Part shown: positions 1-7,177 of the stretch, piece by piece
How positions within the stretch are numbered: position 1 is the stretch's first letter
Layout: every line of letters starts with the position of its first letter
From: an uncultured Chloroflexota bacterium
Lineage (GTDB): Bacteria > Chloroflexota > Chloroflexia > Thermomicrobiales > UBA6265
Assembly: GCA_903864575.1 (NCBI GenBank)
Contig: CAIPGK010000410.1
Location: 1 to 34,353, forward strand
Length of the DNA: 34,353 nt
Direction of reading: 5' to 3'
Notes under the pieces: generated by a model
The model's input: only the letters and a program-made list of their open reading frames with translations
What the model was told of the DNA's origin: nothing
Databases searched by the model: none
Made by a program: the position numbers and the translations under genes

Positions 1-320
1 CCGTCCGCGCTGTCGTCGTCGGCGGCGTCCCCGTCGTCGTCCTCGTCGCCGCGCTCGGCCTTGAGGAACTCGGTCTCGCCGAGCGGCGCGACGTCGGTGA
101 TCGCGACGTTGCTGATGACCGAGCGCGGGGACCCGCGCTGCGCCCAATCGATGAACTGGGCGATCTCCTCCGGGCGGCCCTCGACTTCGAAGACGAAGGA
201 GCCATCCTTCTGCTTGTCCATGAAGCCGCCGAGCATCAGGGCGTGAGCCTTGCGCCAGCCGCCGCTGCCGAACCCGGCCCCGCGAAGTTCGCCGGTGACG
301 TGAATTCGCTTGCGTTCCAT
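1..320 (-). CDS. Acylphosphatase-fold protein, partial (runs off left edge), acidic C-terminal tail
   Basis: The frame is open from an ATG at 320 to the window edge, giving about 106 residues with no stop. The N-terminal 85 residues resemble the small acylphosphatase alpha/beta sandwich: a first strand IHVTGELRGAGF, a helix, a DGSFVFEVEG strand, the helix PEEIAQFIDWAQRGSP and a final VAITDV strand. In true acylphosphatases the G-x-V-Q-G-V-x-[FY]-R loop supplies a catalytic Arg, and an Asn precedes the DGS turn. Here the loop reads GAGFGSGG and the Asn position appears to be Lys (MDKQKDGS). Both catalytic residues therefore look lost and hydrolase activity is doubtful. After residue 86 the chain becomes very acidic (EDDDGDAADDDSAD), a tail not usual for the family. 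The gene is divergent from the ABC transporter operon. The real C-terminus is outside the window. Confidence 0.6.
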   Translation of the reverse strand, partial: MERKRIHVTGELRGAGFGSGGWRKAHALMLGGFMDKQKDGSFVFEVEGRPEEIAQFIDWAQRGSPRSVISNVAITDVAPLGETEFLKAERGDEDDDGDAADDDSAD

Positions 321-737
321 GGTGGTTCCCTGCTCCCTGATGCCTGAGCCCGGCGGCGCCCATTCCCGCACAGCCGGGAACCCGTTTTCGCCGCGCACGG
401 AGCGCGGAAGCGCCGCGAGGGTGAACGATACCGCCAACCGGCGCGTCGACGCCATTGCAAAAGCGGGAAACGGGCCGTTCTGCCCGTTGGGCTCCGCAGT
501 TGACAGACGGTGGGGGCGTTCATAGAATCCGGCGCATTCCGCGTCCACGGTGATGCGTAGAGACACGCCGGCAACGGCTTGTCGCAACCCACAGGCAATC
601 CGGCCGCGGGCGATGGATGCCCGCGAAGGTTCCAGTCGGACACGGTTCGCGCCGGCGCAGGCGGCGAGATCGACACTACGACACCGCGGGGGCGGGGTGC
701 TGACCGCGGGGGAGGGTACCGGGATTTGTCGCCGTTG
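321..737. other. Divergent intergenic region and long 5' leader of the ABC operon
   Basis: This 417-nt spacer lies between the acylphosphatase-like gene (-) and the ABC ATPase (+). No convincing gene is present: overlapping frames have poor codon use and no homology I recognise. It holds a 7-bp hairpin (469-475 with 482-488, arms aacgggc/gcccgtt) just upstream of the promoter at 500-528. A second 7-bp hairpin (605-611 with 619-625, arms cgcgggc/gcccgcg, loop gatggat) lies inside the predicted leader. I looked for cobalamin, TPP, SAM, glycine and guanidine riboswitch cores in the leader and did not see any. Confidence 0.5.
500..528 (+). promoter_or_regulatory. Sigma70-type promoter for the ABC transporter operon
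   Basis: A perfect -35 hexamer TTGACA (500-505) is followed by a 17-nt spacer and the -10 hexamer TAGAAT (523-528, 5 of 6 matches). Transcription would start near 535, leaving a leader of about 200 nt before the ATPase gene. This is the clearest promoter in the window. Confidence 0.6.
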
Positions 738-1508
738 ATGACGGTGGAACGCGCCACCAAGCACTACAAGACCCAGACCGGGTCGGTTCACGCGCTGGAA
801 AACCTCAATCTCGAGATCGAGAAGGGCGAGTTCATCTGCATCCTCGGGCCATCCGGCTGCGGCAAGAGCACCCTCCTTTGGGCGATGAGCGGCTTGCATG
901 AGTTGACGTCGGGACAGGTCGTCCTCAACGGGACCCCGGTGACTTCGCCGCGCCCGGAGATCGGGATGATCTTCCAGGAGGCCAACCTGCTCCCCTGGAG
1001 GAATCTCGAGCAGAACATCCTCTTCCCGTTCGAGATCAAGAAGATCGACCCCGCGCCGGCCCAGCCCCGGATCAAGCGGCTGCTGGAGGAAGTCGGTCTG
1101 GCCGGATTCGAGAACAAGTTCCCGCGCGAACTCTCCGGCGGCATGCAGCAGCGCGCCAGCATCGTGCGCTGTCTCTCCTATGATCCCGAAGTCATCCTGA
1201 TGGACGAGCCGTTCGGCGCGCTCGACGCCTTCACCCGCGACGAGATGAACCTGCTGATTCAGCGGCTCTGGATGGAAACCGGCAAGACGATCATCTTCGT
1301 CACGCACAACGTGTCGGAGGCGATCTTTCTGGCGGACCGGGTGGTCGTACTGACGCCGCGCCCCGGCAGGCTGGCGCACATCTTCCCGGTCGATCTGCCA
1401 CGCCCGCGCACGATCGAGATGACCTTCGAGCCGGACTTCATCCGCTCGGTGATCGAAATCAAGCGCACCATCGAAACCGGCGTCTATACCCCGCAGGCGG
1501 CGGACTGA
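738..1508 (+). CDS. ABC transporter ATP-binding protein, NitT/TauT/SsuB type
   Basis: This is the 256-residue ATPase subunit of an importer of the nitrate/taurine/aliphatic-sulfonate class. It hydrolyses ATP at the inner face of the membrane to drive uptake through the permease encoded next. Walker A is GPSGCGKS (residues 37-44), the Q-loop is IFQEANLLPW, the signature is LSGGMQQR, Walker B with the D-loop is VILMDEPFGALD, and the switch His is in FVTHNVSEA. The family-typical start with VHALENLNLEI puts the N-terminus near ATG 738. An in-frame TTG at 726 lies 10 nt after a ggaggg (711-716) and is a serious alternative, adding four residues. The long upstream extension of the open frame is leader DNA. 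The substrate cannot be read from the ATPase. Confidence 0.9.
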   Translation: MTVERATKHYKTQTGSVHALENLNLEIEKGEFICILGPSGCGKSTLLWAMSGLHELTSGQVVLNGTPVTSPRPEIGMIFQEANLLPWRNLEQNILFPFEIKKIDPAPAQPRIKRLLEEVGLAGFENKFPRELSGGMQQRASIVRCLSYDPEVILMDEPFGALDAFTRDEMNLLIQRLWMETGKTIIFVTHNVSEAIFLADRVVVLTPRPGRLAHIFPVDLPRPRTIEMTFEPDFIRSVIEIKRTIETGVYTPQAAD

Positions 1509-1513
1509 ACCGT

Positions 1514-1606
1514 GAGCGTCGGGCGTCGGGAGCGGACAGAACCGGGCTCCTGAAACCCGAAGCGGTCGGCCCACCCGACATCCAATACCCGATACCTGAC
1601 ATCCCA
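1514..1606. repeat. Short direct and inverted repeats between ATPase and permease genes
   Basis: The spacer holds two tandem copies of a cgtcggg unit (1517-1530). About 45 nt on come three variants of the complementary sense: cccgacatcc at 1575-1584, cccgata at 1589-1595 and ctgacatccc at 1597-1606. The two halves could pair imperfectly in the transcript just before the ribosome binding site of the permease gene. A similar but sequence-unrelated arrangement occurs at 5061-5178. Confidence 0.45.
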
Positions 1607-1619
1607 CGAAGGAGCGGCA

Positions 1620-2474
1620 ATGGCCAGCGAGCTTCGAGACACGATTCCCACATTCGGGGAGAGCGGCGAGGGTGGCGATGAAGTCGACCTGACGAACTGG
1701 TCGGCGTTGACGAGCAGCAACCTCGCCAGCAGCTGGCGGGACATCGGGCTGATCGCGCTGGTCGCGGTGATCGTCATCGGACTGGCCGAGTTCGCGGTCA
1801 AGGCCTTCAACATCAAGCCCTACATCCTGCCCGCGCCGAGCGCCATCGGGCGGACGCTCGTCACCCGCTTCCCGGACCTGTTCTGGCCGCACATGAAGAT
1901 TACGCTGATGGAGCTCGGGATCGGGTTCGTCATCGGCGCGGCGATCGGGCTGGTGTTGGCGGCGGTGGTGACGCAGTTCCCGCTGGTCGAGAAGATCATC
2001 ACCCCGTACATCCTGCTGCTGGTGACGACGCCGATGATCGCCCTCGTGCCGCTGCTGATCCTGCGGTTCGGGTTCAACTCCATTCCGCGCATCATTGCGG
2101 TGGCGCTGGCGGTCGGTCCGATGGTGATGATCAACTCCTCCACCGGCTTCCGGCGGACGGACCTCGCGAAGATCGCGCTGGCGAAATCCTATGGAGCGTC
2201 GACGTTGCAGATTTTCACCAAGATCCGGTTCCCGCTGGCGCTGCCGATGATCATCGTCGGCCTCATGGTGGGCGCGATCTTCGGCATGCTGACGGCGGTT
2301 GGCGCGGAAATGGTCGGCGGCAAGAACGGGCTGGGCAACCAGTTGATGTACTGGTCGTCGATGGTCAAGATGGAAAACTTCTACGCCATCATCCTGCTGC
2401 TCGCGCTGATGGGCGTTTCCATCTACATTTTCTTCTACTGGTTCGGCAAGAAGTACGCGAGCTGGCAGGCCTAG
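1620..2474 (+). CDS. ABC transporter permease, NitT/TauT/SsuC type (BPD_transp_1 fold)
   Basis: This is the 284-residue membrane subunit of the importer. A cytoplasmic N-terminus of about 40 residues is followed by roughly six to seven hydrophobic segments, beginning with IGLIALVAVIVIGLAEFAV and a PYILPAPSAI re-entrant region typical of SsuC/TauC. The coupling loop (EAA motif) is seen at AKSYGASTLQIFTKIRFPLALP, where the ATPase docks. The start is supported by ggag five bases before ATG 1620. The gene lies 111 nt after the ATPase, with repeat sequence in the gap. It is expected to work as a homodimer with two ATPase subunits and the Tat-exported binding protein downstream. Confidence 0.9.
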   Translation: MASELRDTIPTFGESGEGGDEVDLTNWSALTSSNLASSWRDIGLIALVAVIVIGLAEFAVKAFNIKPYILPAPSAIGRTLVTRFPDLFWPHMKITLMELGIGFVIGAAIGLVLAAVVTQFPLVEKIITPYILLLVTTPMIALVPLLILRFGFNSIPRIIAVALAVGPMVMINSSTGFRRTDLAKIALAKSYGASTLQIFTKIRFPLALPMIIVGLMVGAIFGMLTAVGAEMVGGKNGLGNQLMYWSSMVKMENFYAIILLLALMGVSIYIFFYWFGKKYASWQA

Positions 2475-2600
2475 CCGCAGGAACGGCCTGCCCCTGACAA
2501 TGGACTCCCGCCCGAGGTCGGGCGAAGTCAGCGACAACGCCGGACGAACGGGTCCGGCCGGTCGGCCTCCACGGGTGAGGCCAGTCGGAGGAGAAACGGG

Positions 2601-3767
2601 ATGAATCGCGTGGATTCACTGATCGACGCCTTCGTGAACCGCAGCATCAGCCGTCGCCGGATGGTGCAGGGCGCCGCGGCGCTCGGCCTTGCCGCGCCGG
2701 CGCTGACGGTGCTGGAGCGCTCGCACGTGCTGGCCTTCCAGCCGGCCGAGAACAAGGTCCGCTGGGTGTCGCCCCGCGGCACGATCGACGTGCTGGACGA
2801 CTACCCCTACTGGGTCGCGGCGAAGATGGGCTACTTCGGTGACCTCGAAACCAGCCTGGAGCCGGGCCCGATGGAGGCGACTGCCGGCACCAAGTCGGTC
2901 GACGCCGGTCAGGCCGACATGGGCTACCCGTCGCCGGGCGTCTTTTCGCTGACGGTCGAGCAGGGCATTCCGCTGATGTCCGTCTTCCAGATGGGCGCCT
3001 ATGACGTCTTCGACTTCGCGTTCCGCAAGGGCGAGATGCCGGAGTCGCTCAAGGGCCTCGAGGGCAAGACGATCTCCCTCGGGAGCGCTGGCTGGCAGGG
3101 CATCACCGACCCCGAGCTGGCGCAGGCCGGGCTCGATCCGAAGACCGTCTCCTACGTCGACGCCGGCCAGACCTGGGGTCAGGCGCTGGCGCAGGGGCAG
3201 GTGGATTCCGCCCTTTCCTGGGCCGGTCTGCGCGCCCAGTGGCTCGCTTCCGGGCTCGATTTCGACTACATCCTCGGCTCTTCGTGGTCGAAGTTCCCGG
3301 CCAACTCCTTCGTCATCCGCTCCGCGGATTTCGAGGATGCCAACCTCGACGCGGTGTACACCAACTACCTGAAGGGCTGGGCGCAGGGCCTCGAGTTCGG
3401 CTACCACAACCCGCTTGCCGCCACCCAGATCACGATGGAGGCGCTGCCTGCCCTGCAGGAGGTCTTCACCGACAAGCAGGTCGCGGTCGAGTCCATGTGG
3501 CAACTGGCGCAGGTCTTCCGCGGCGACTGGGCGACCCGGCCCGAGGGCTGGGGCGAGGCCTCGATGGAGTCCTGGAACACCTTCCTCAAGACGGCGTTCG
3601 ACATCGGCCAGCTCACCAAGGAGATCAAGGCCGAGGACATCATCAGCAACAAGTACGTGAAGGGCGCGAACGACTTCGACCACGAGAAGGTCAAGGCCGA
3701 CGCCGCCGGCTTCGCGCTGAGCGATGACTTCAAGAGCCTGGTCGTGCCGGAAGGCGCGGGCGCGTAG
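2601..3767 (+). CDS. Tat-exported ABC solute-binding protein, SsuA/NMT1-THI5-like
   Basis: This 388-residue extracytoplasmic receptor belongs to the same importer. A twin-arginine signal, SRRRMVQGAAALGLAAPA (RRR at residues 18-20), indicates export of the folded protein, a common arrangement in Chloroflexota. The mature part shows the NMT1/SsuA pattern: a PYWVAAKMGYF segment early in lobe 1, a GQADMGYPSPG ligand-loop region, EGKTISLGSAGW at the lobe crossover, and an AQGQVDSALSW segment in lobe 2. A strong ggaggag lies before ATG 2601. Family members bind sulfonates, taurine, nitrate, thiamine or flavin precursors and other small organics. Nothing in the sequence decides which, although the sugar-type catabolic genes downstream favour a carbon-source or polyol ligand. 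Confidence 0.85.
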   Translation: MNRVDSLIDAFVNRSISRRRMVQGAAALGLAAPALTVLERSHVLAFQPAENKVRWVSPRGTIDVLDDYPYWVAAKMGYFGDLETSLEPGPMEATAGTKSVDAGQADMGYPSPGVFSLTVEQGIPLMSVFQMGAYDVFDFAFRKGEMPESLKGLEGKTISLGSAGWQGITDPELAQAGLDPKTVSYVDAGQTWGQALAQGQVDSALSWAGLRAQWLASGLDFDYILGSSWSKFPANSFVIRSADFEDANLDAVYTNYLKGWAQGLEFGYHNPLAATQITMEALPALQEVFTDKQVAVESMWQLAQVFRGDWATRPEGWGEASMESWNTFLKTAFDIGQLTKEIKAEDIISNKYVKGANDFDHEKVKADAAGFALSDDFKSLVVPEGAGA

Positions 3768-3775
3768 GGCTGAAC

Positions 3776-3828
3776 TCCCACCCCTGACCTCCCTCCCCAT
3801 GCGGAGAGCGGGGGTCAGGGGGTGAGGG
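3776..3828 (+). repeat. REP-like extragenic palindrome / possible attenuator
   Basis: The arm cccctgacc (3781-3789) pairs with ggtcagggg (3813-3821) as a 9-bp stem with a 23-nt loop, and weaker pairing continues outward (ccca with the following ggtgaggg). It sits between the binding-protein gene and the VOC gene. This could be a transcript-stabilising or attenuating stem-loop at the 3' end of the highly expressed binding-protein message, or a REP-like element. There is no U-run for a full terminator. Confidence 0.45.
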
Positions 3829-3843
3829 CCCAGGAGCAGCGTC

Positions 3844-4200
3844 ATGGCGAATCTCTCGAAGCGCTTCCATCACGTCGGTCTGCGGGCGATCGACCCCCAG
3901 CCTGACGAGAGCTGGATTCCGTCGAGCAAGTGCTGGGTCACCAGCCCCTACGAACATCCGAACAGCATCGAGTTCCTGCGCTACGCCGAAGACAGCGCCA
4001 TCGACCCCGCGTTCCAGAACGCCCCCCACATCGCGTGGGCGGTGGAGGATCTGGATGCGCACCTCGAGGGCAAGGACCTCTACCTCGCCCCCTTCGAGGT
4101 CGGAGAGCCGCCATTCGCGCGGGTCGCCTTCGTCGTCGAGGATGGCCTGTTCGTCGAGTACATGCAGTTCAAGCCGGGCCGCCGCTGGTTCAACGAATAG
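3844..4200 (+). CDS. VOC (glyoxalase/bleomycin-resistance fold) family protein
   Basis: This is a 118-residue single-domain protein. It opens with RFHHVGLRAIDPQP, the usual first strand of the vicinal-oxygen-chelate fold with a candidate metal-binding His. It has an internal APHIAWAVEDLDAHL strand-helix and ends with FVVEDGLFVEYMQF, where the Glu fits the last VOC metal ligand. The fold supports isomerases, lyases, dioxygenases and binding proteins, so the reaction is open. It lies between the importer and the TIM-barrel isomerase on the same strand, only 43 nt before the latter, so a step in the same catabolic route is likely. ATG 3844 follows an aggagcagcgtc ribosome binding site. Confidence 0.65.
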   Translation: MANLSKRFHHVGLRAIDPQPDESWIPSSKCWVTSPYEHPNSIEFLRYAEDSAIDPAFQNAPHIAWAVEDLDAHLEGKDLYLAPFEVGEPPFARVAFVVEDGLFVEYMQFKPGRRWFNE

Positions 4201-4243
4201 CGGCCCCGTTCGTCCCGATCCATCCTGAAGGAAAGGACCTCCC

Positions 4244-5059
4244 GTGGCCGACCGCCTCGCAGCATCCACCAACTCCTACCATGGTTACTCGCTCGAGGAG
4301 GCGCTGGCCGGGATTTCGGCGGCAGGCTTCCGCTCCGTCGAGCTCGCCAGCGTGCCGGGATGGACCGAGCACGTGACGCGCGACGCCGACGCCGCCGAAC
4401 TCGATCACCTGCGTGCCCTGCTGAAGCAGCATGCCCTGACGCCGGTCTCCCTGAGCGGCCACTCCGATCTCGTCACCGACGAGGGGATGGATCAGTTCCG
4501 CAAGGCCCTGCGCCTCTGCCGCGAACTTGGCATCACGATGATCACCACCAGCACCGGCGGGCACGATGCCTCCTCCGCCGGGTCGCTCGACCACCAGCGC
4601 GAGGAGTTCCTCAAGCGCATCGGCGTGCTCGCCGACGAGGCGGCGCAGGATGGCATCACGATCTGCCTGGAGACCCATGGCGGGCTGCTCGCCACCGGCG
4701 TCATGTCGAAAGCGCTGATCCAGCGGATCGGCAGGGGCAACGTCGGCATCAACTACGACGCCGGCAACGTGATTTTCTACGGCGACACCGACCCGCTGGG
4801 AGATCTTCCGGGCGCGGTGGACACCGTGGCTCACGTGCACGTCAAGGACAAGGTGGGCGGCGCGGGCGTCTGGAACTTCCCCGAGGTGGGCACCGGCGAG
4901 ATCGACTACGCCGCGATCTTCAGGACGCTCGACGCGGCCGGCTTCGACGGCCCCTGCTCGATCGAGGTCGAGTTCGATGGGACGATCCCGCCGCTCGCCG
5001 ATGTCGACCGCGCCATGGCCGGCTCGTACCGGCACGTTCGGCAGTTCGTGCCGGAATAG
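4244..5059 (+). CDS. Sugar phosphate isomerase/epimerase, xylose-isomerase-like TIM barrel (IolE-like)
   Basis: This 271-residue protein belongs to the AP-endonuclease-2 / xylose-isomerase-like superfamily, which includes IolE (inosose dehydratase), IolI, hydroxypyruvate isomerase and tagatose epimerases. Candidate metal ligands fall on successive barrel strands: Glu in ICLETHGG, Asp in GINYDAGN, His in VAHVHVKDK and Glu in SIEVEFDG. It probably isomerises or dehydrates a polyol or keto-sugar in the cytoplasm. The start is GTG 4244, preceded by gaaggaaagg. It is followed by a Gfo/Idh/MocA dehydrogenase, a common pairing in inositol and sugar catabolism. True IolE identity is not proven, since superfamily members are hard to separate by eye. 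Confidence 0.8.
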   Translation: MADRLAASTNSYHGYSLEEALAGISAAGFRSVELASVPGWTEHVTRDADAAELDHLRALLKQHALTPVSLSGHSDLVTDEGMDQFRKALRLCRELGITMITTSTGGHDASSAGSLDHQREEFLKRIGVLADEAAQDGITICLETHGGLLATGVMSKALIQRIGRGNVGINYDAGNVIFYGDTDPLGDLPGAVDTVAHVHVKDKVGGAGVWNFPEVGTGEIDYAAIFRTLDAAGFDGPCSIEVEFDGTIPPLADVDRAMAGSYRHVRQFVPE

Positions 5060-5060
5060 C

Positions 5061-5178
5061 GGGCTTATGGGCTTGTGGGCTTGTGGGCTGATGGGCTTGC
5101 AGACGTTGCTGCCTGCGCCAAGGGGATTCTCGCCCCAGACCAGGCATGTTCGCTCCCGACCACATAAGCCCACAAGCC
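5061..5178 (+). repeat. Five tandem 8-bp units with a distal inverted copy
   Basis: Five head-to-tail octamers (gggcttat, gggcttgt twice, gggctgat, gggcttgc) fill 5061-5100. At 5164-5178 the sequence ataagcccacaagcc is the reverse complement of two such units, one mismatch from the array copy. Folding would place a stem of about 15 bp directly before the aggag ribosome binding site (5184-5188) of the next gene. It could affect translation or message stability, or may be a mobile-repeat scar. Confidence 0.6.
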
Positions 5179-5196
5179 ACGTCAGGAGACGCAACG

Positions 5197-6204
5197 ATGG
5201 TCCGACTTGCCGTGCTCGGCGCGGGATTCATGGGCGGGACGCACGGCAAGGCCTACGCCGCCATGCCGGATGTGGAGATCGCGGCGATCTACGCGCCGCG
5301 GCCGGACCGTGCGGAACCGCTGGCGAAGGAGTTCGGCACGCGCTGGACCGATGATCTGGCGTCCGTGCTGCGCGACCCGTCGATCGACGCGGTGGACATC
5401 TGCCTGCCGACCCTCCAGCACCGCGAGGTGACCGAGGCCGCGCTCGATGCCGGGAAGCATGTCCTCCTCGAAAAGCCGATCGCGATGACGATGGAGGACG
5501 CGGATGCGCTGGTTGCCCGCTCCCATGGCGGCCCGGTGCTGATGATCGCCCACGTGTTGCGATTCTGGGGCGAGTACATGGAGATCGCGCGGCGGGTGCA
5601 TGCCGGAGAAATCGGCGCGCCGCGGGCGGGCCTGGCGACGCGCAGGCAACCATTCCCGGCGTGGTCCGCGCTGTTCAGCCGCGCGGATCTGACTGGCGGC
5701 GCGGTCATCGACATGATGATCCACGATTACGACGCGCTGAACTGGATCTTCGGCGCCCCGGTGGCCGTCACCGCGCACGGAGAGGTGAATCCGCGCTCGG
5801 GCGGGATCGACCGGGTGCAGGCGCTGATCGAGTATCCGAATGGCGCGACTGCGATGGTGGACGGCGGCATGATGATGCCCGAGTCCTACCCGTTCAGCTC
5901 GCGGATCGAGGTGCTGGGCGAGCGGGGCGCGCTGGAGTACGCCTTCCGCGCCGGTGGCCGCAGCGTGGAGATGGGCGCGGGGGTGAACGACCTCGACTGG
6001 TTCCCGGCCGAAGGCGATCCCGAACGGCTCAAGCCCGAAAGCGGCGATCCCTATCACGCCGAATGCGCCTACTTCATCGCGTGCATCCGCAGCGGAGCGC
6101 GCCCGGAGCGCGCCATGCCCTCCGACGCGAGGACGGCGCTTGCCGTCGCGCTGGCGGCCCGGCAGTCCTGCGAGGGCGGCGGGCGGCGGGTGGCGATCGG
6201 CTGA
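5197..6204 (+). CDS. Gfo/Idh/MocA family NAD(P)-dependent oxidoreductase
   Basis: This 335-residue dehydrogenase oxidises a sugar or polyol hydroxyl using NAD(P). The Rossmann glycine motif GAGFMGGTHGKAY is at residues 8-20, the EKPIAMT motif (catalytic Lys) is in the middle, and GGAVIDMMIHDYDALNWIFG carries the Asp/His pair expected in the catalytic DxxIHxxD-like helix. The C-terminal domain is the usual substrate-binding beta sheet. ATG 5197 is preferred over an earlier in-frame start at 5146 because caggag lies at the right distance and the Rossmann strand begins at once. It may act as an inositol-type dehydrogenase (IolG-like) with the isomerase upstream, but the substrate is not determined. 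The gene ends close to a bidirectional terminator-like hairpin. Confidence 0.88.
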   Translation: MVRLAVLGAGFMGGTHGKAYAAMPDVEIAAIYAPRPDRAEPLAKEFGTRWTDDLASVLRDPSIDAVDICLPTLQHREVTEAALDAGKHVLLEKPIAMTMEDADALVARSHGGPVLMIAHVLRFWGEYMEIARRVHAGEIGAPRAGLATRRQPFPAWSALFSRADLTGGAVIDMMIHDYDALNWIFGAPVAVTAHGEVNPRSGGIDRVQALIEYPNGATAMVDGGMMMPESYPFSSRIEVLGERGALEYAFRAGGRSVEMGAGVNDLDWFPAEGDPERLKPESGDPYHAECAYFIACIRSGARPERAMPSDARTALAVALAARQSCEGGGRRVAIG

Positions 6205-6224
6205 GTCCAGGCCGGGGCACGGGG

Positions 6225-6248
6225 GCCGGGAGCAGCGCCGCTCCCGGC
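6225..6248. terminator. Bidirectional hairpin between convergent genes
   Basis: A perfect 9-bp stem (gccgggagc 6225-6233, gctcccggc 6240-6248) with a 6-nt loop lies in the 60-nt gap between the stops of two convergent genes. There is no T-run, as is usual in such GC-rich genomes, so it may act as a barrier to read-through from both sides. Confidence 0.55.
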
Positions 6249-6264
6249 TCCATGCCGGACCCGG

Positions 6265-7110
6265 TCAGACCGGAACGCGGCCGATGGCGACCCCGAACTG
6301 GCTGGACTCGGCGAGCAGCCGCTCGATCGCGCGCAACGGCAGGCGGACCTCCCGCGGGAATGCGGTTCCCCACGAACTGAGCACCCGGACGAACTCCTCG
6401 CCGGAGCCGAGCGCGGCGAGGATCTCCTCGACGGTGAGCGCCCAGCGCCAGGATTTGATGGCGTCGGCGCGGATCGGTTGCGTGATGGACTGGCGCACGG
6501 GCCACGGACCTTCCGCGACGAGAGCCGCGAGCCCGGCCTCGATCGTGGTTCCGTCGTAGTTTTCGCCATTCCACTGGTCGTACCGCTGCGCCGCCTCGTA
6601 CATGCGGACGCCGTCGTAGAGCCGTTGTGTCAGCAGGGAGGCGGCGCGGCTGGCGGCGAAGCCGACGGCGGCGCAACTGGCGCCCTGATCGTAGTGCTCC
6701 CACGCGCCGCGGGGATCGCGGAGGGCTGGCGGCCGCAGGCAGACGGCATGGCCGGCGCGAACGGAACCCCACTCCCGCCCGAGCCCGATCCAGAAGGCCC
6801 CGGTGCGCTCGACAGGGGTGTCGAACCGCTCGTACCACGGGATGCCAGCGAGAACGGGCCGGGGGCTGGTGGCCGCCACCGCGCTGGCGCGGGAGGCTGG
6901 AGCCGGACCCGGGGCAACATCCACCCGGCAGCCGAAGGCGCGCTCCGGATGCGTCTCGGTGGCGGCGGCGCTCGCCATCGCGAGCGCGGGGGCGGCGAGC
7001 AGGCCGCCAACCCCCGCAAGCAGTTTCCTGCGGGTGAGTATCCGTTCGGGGGAGAATGCCGCCGATGCCGCGGCGCCGGGATGGTGGCTGGAAGCGAGAT
7101 CGCTGCACAT
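6265..7110 (-). CDS. Tat-exported papain-like (C1-fold) protein, catalytic residues uncertain
   Basis: The product has 281 residues. The N-terminus has a twin-arginine signal (TRRKLLAGVGGLLAAPALA, RR at residues 27-28) ending in an alanine-rich cleavage region. The mature part contains HYDQGASCAAVGFAASR, matching the papain-family oxyanion Gln plus nucleophile Cys motif (Q142, C146). It is followed by a YEAAQRYDQW...GTTIEAG stretch seen in bacterial and phage C1-like proteins. Near the C-terminus VLSSWGTAFP (SSWG at 245-248) recalls the NSWG motif, with the Asn replaced by Ser. The only GHAV-like His (H121) lies before the Cys rather than after it, so activity is uncertain. The start ATG 7110 has aaagga upstream. 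It probably forms an operon with the small Tat protein 67 nt upstream. Its role is unknown. Confidence 0.6.
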   Translation of the reverse strand: MCSDLASSHHPGAAASAAFSPERILTRRKLLAGVGGLLAAPALAMASAAATETHPERAFGCRVDVAPGPAPASRASAVAATSPRPVLAGIPWYERFDTPVERTGAFWIGLGREWGSVRAGHAVCLRPPALRDPRGAWEHYDQGASCAAVGFAASRAASLLTQRLYDGVRMYEAAQRYDQWNGENYDGTTIEAGLAALVAEGPWPVRQSITQPIRADAIKSWRWALTVEEILAALGSGEEFVRVLSSWGTAFPREVRLPLRAIERLLAESSQFGVAIGRVPV

Positions 7111-7177
7111 GATTGCGGTTCCTTTCAGTGTTTCCGGGTGACGATGCGCGTCGCCGGGCGGGCCGGCTGGCGGTGGG

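Noticed and set aside
530-737. Riboswitch in the leader of the ABC operon
   Set aside because: No B12 box, TPP thi-box, SAM core, glycine or guanidine motif could be matched, so it is kept only as an unexplained leader.
2616-3845. A 409-codon minus-strand frame opposite the binding-protein gene
   Set aside because: It is a shadow of the Tat-signal binding protein, has no recognisable domain, and carries Leu/Gly/Arg-biased composition.
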